The notes below the pieces were generated by a model, which was not told the DNA's origin, ran no database searches, and was given only the letters and a program-made list of their open reading frames with translations. From assembly GCA_023512665.1 (NCBI GenBank), contig JAILZC010000052.1, positions 1 through 6,599 on the forward strand: a stretch of 6,599 nucleotides of DNA, in the 5' to 3' direction. The position numbers and the translations under genes were made by a program. Source of the DNA: Candidatus Bipolaricaulota bacterium (lineage in GTDB: Bacteria > Bipolaricaulota > Bipolaricaulia > RBG-16-55-9 > DRXL01). This document shows, in pieces, positions 5,423-6,599 of the stretch. Numbering within the stretch: position 1 is the first letter of the stretch; each line of letters starts with the position of its first letter.

Positions 5423-5452
5423 ATATTACTGTAACCGAGATCACCCTGTCAG
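5423..5452 (-). promoter_or_regulatory. Promoter of the minus-strand cluster, possibly leaderless
   Basis: CTGACA (5452-5447) and TAATAT (5428-5423) are 18 bp apart on the minus strand. The -10 ends six bases before the GTG start at 5416, so transcription would begin at or next to the start codon, and no Shine-Dalgarno sequence is present. A -10-like TANNNT motif this close to the start codon is typical of leaderless genes in several bacterial groups. A second TGACA copy lies 11 bp further upstream (5462-5458). Confidence 0.4.
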
Positions 5453-5604
5453 CGGCCTGTCACCCCTCTCTCTAGTATACTGGAGACCTCGGCACGGGAC
5501 ATCAGGGACGACCAGAGAAGACAGATGTCGCTCTCTCATCAGTTATGAGGCCGCGCACGAAGTTGGTCGTAAAAGCCGGCCGATAGAATTTCGCAGGGTT
5601 TTTA

Positions 5605-5633
5605 TAGACTTTTTACTGAAGATGTGCTATAGT
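5605..5633 (+). promoter_or_regulatory. Promoter of the DUF1800 gene
   Basis: TAGACT (5605-5610) and TATAGT (5628-5633) are 17 bp apart on the plus strand. The -10 is preceded by TGC (5625-5627), forming an extended -10. Transcription would start near 5640, giving a leader of about 26 bases that includes the strong ribosome binding site GGGAGGGAG at 5653-5661. Confidence 0.5.
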
Positions 5634-5665
5634 CTTTGGGATTTGTGCCAAAGGGAGGGAGAACT

Positions 5666-6599
5666 ATGACGGTCACGGCAGGCGGGACGCTCACGCGCCG
5701 CGCGTTTTTAGACAGGGCGTTGTTGCTGGGAAGCACCTTGGGGGCAGCACGCGCGACGCTGGCGCACGCCCAGACAGCACAGTTTGATCGCGACGCCGCA
5801 GCGCATCTGTTGCGGCGGGCGGGCTTTGCAGGGACGCTCGAAGAGAGCGACAGATTGGCGGCCCTGGGGCGCGAAGGGGCAGTGGACTATCTGCTCAACT
5901 ACGAGCAGATTGACGACAGCGCCATGGAACGCGGGCTCGAACGATATATCCAGAGTCAAAATCTCAATCTCACCCAATTTCGGCCGATTCAGATCTGGTG
6001 GCTCTATCGGATGATCTACACCAAGCGCCCTCTGGTGGAGAAGATGACGCTCTTCTGGCACGGGCACTTTGCCACAGCTATTAAGAAAGTCTCTGTCGTG
6101 CCATTGATGCTCCAACAGAATCAGACACTGCGACGCTTGGCGCTGGGGAGCTTTGAAACGCTCACGCTTGAGGTCGCCAAAGACCCAGCGATGATCCTCT
6201 GGCTCGATAATAATACGAATATTAAAGATGCGCCCAACGAGAATTTCGCCCGCGAGCTTTTTGAGCTGTTCACGCTGGGGATTCGCGACCCGATCACGGG
6301 CCAGCCGGCGTACACCGAAAGAGACATCAAAGAAGCCGCGCGGGCGTTTACGGGTTGGACGATCCGGCGCGGTCAATTCTATTTTAATGCGAGCCAGCAT
6401 GACAACGGTGAAAAGACCGTCTTGGGGAGAACAGGGAACTGGAACGGCACCGATGTCATCGCGTTTGCCGTGGCCGAACGCTCGACTGCGCGCTTCTTAG
6501 CTAAGAAGCTCTGGGAGTTCTTCGCCTACCCCAACCCCGAACCCACGATCATCGAGACGCTTGCCGATGTCTATTTTGCTAATAGATACAGTATAAAAG
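5666..6599 (+). CDS. Tat-exported DUF1800 family protein (3' end missing)
   Basis: The frame is open from ATG 5666 to the window end (311 codons). Residues 1-35 are a twin-arginine signal: T-R-R-A-F-L at 10-15, a hydrophobic stretch, and A-H-A at 33-35 before Gln36. The mature part matches the DUF1800 family: A-H-L-L-R-R-A-G-F (46-54), E-K-M-T-L-F-W-H-G-H-F-A-T (125-137), Q-Q-N-Q-T-L-R (150-156), P-N-E-N-F-A-R-E-L-F-E-L-F-T-L-G (190-205), E-A-A-R-A-F-T-G-W (223-231) and F-L-A-K-K-L-W-E-F-F (277-286). The start is supported by GGGAGGGAG 4 bases upstream. Family proteins are usually about 450-550 residues, so a third or more is missing. The family's role is not established; Tat export suggests it folds in the cytoplasm, perhaps around a cofactor. 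It is divergent from the surface-protein cluster. A DUF1501 gene often follows such genes but lies outside this window. Confidence 0.92.
   Translation, partial: MTVTAGGTLTRRAFLDRALLLGSTLGAARATLAHAQTAQFDRDAAAHLLRRAGFAGTLEESDRLAALGREGAVDYLLNYEQIDDSAMERGLERYIQSQNLNLTQFRPIQIWWLYRMIYTKRPLVEKMTLFWHGHFATAIKKVSVVPLMLQQNQTLRRLALGSFETLTLEVAKDPAMILWLDNNTNIKDAPNENFARELFELFTLGIRDPITGQPAYTERDIKEAARAFTGWTIRRGQFYFNASQHDNGEKTVLGRTGNWNGTDVIAFAVAERSTARFLAKKLWEFFAYPNPEPTIIETLADVYFANRYSIK

Noticed and set aside
5474..5481. Palindrome AGTATACT in the intergenic region
   Set aside because: Eight bases is within chance expectation, and no matching -35 or second copy was found.
5498..5529. Inverted repeat GACATC...GATGTC in the divergent intergenic region
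   Set aside because: Arms are only six bases with a 20-base loop and no T-run, so it is neither a good terminator nor a clear operator.
5708..6400. Minus-strand open frame of 230 residues
   Set aside because: It is antisense to the DUF1800 gene, whose family motifs, Tat signal and ribosome binding site are convincing.

Overview
The window looks like a piece of a GC-rich bacterial genome, probably a Gram-negative or other envelope-rich uncultured lineage. Almost every readable gene encodes an exported, beta-rich surface protein: PKD domains, an FG-GAP propeller, cohesin-like and dockerin-like domains, a beta-hairpin repeat protein and a Tat-exported DUF1800 protein. This mix reminds me of Acetothermia/Bipolaricaulota-type genomes, but that is an impression from domain content only; no rRNA or other phylogenetic marker is present.

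Layout: one minus-strand cluster fills positions 1-5416. In transcription order it holds a small unrecognised cytosolic protein (5416-5024), a three-PKD exported protein (5011-4106), a Sec-exported beta-hairpin repeat protein (4090-3020), a cohesin-like protein (2962-2129) followed by a fragment carrying an Ig-like segment, a proline linker and a dockerin-like EF-hand domain (2091-1504), a PKD plus FG-GAP lipoprotein (1447-89), and the first 12 codons of another gene (38-1). The first three genes are 12 and 15 bp apart and probably co-transcribed. Promoter-like sequences with 18-bp spacers precede 5416, 2962 and 1447, so the cluster probably has internal transcription starts. On the plus strand, divergently transcribed across a 249-bp gap, is a DUF1800 gene (5666 to the window end, 3' end missing).

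The strongest observation is that the cohesin-like gene and the dockerin-bearing fragment are one gene broken by a one-base frame change near 2131. The last beta strand of the second cohesin-like repeat is encoded after the stop codon in the other frame, at exactly the spacing seen in the first repeat. The second notable observation is that the FG-GAP protein has seven units of exactly 49 residues, with the last blade completed by residues before the first unit: a closed seven-bladed propeller. The 3020-4090 protein, with 27-29-residue beta-hairpin repeats, is the best candidate for an undescribed family.

The products would act together outside the cytoplasm: PKD and propeller lipoproteins as surface binding modules, a cohesin/dockerin scaffold-like protein, and a possible outer-membrane or fibre-forming beta protein. 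No partner, ligand or enzyme activity can be read from the sequence. I saw no tRNA, rRNA, CRISPR array, insertion sequence or convincing intrinsic terminator.
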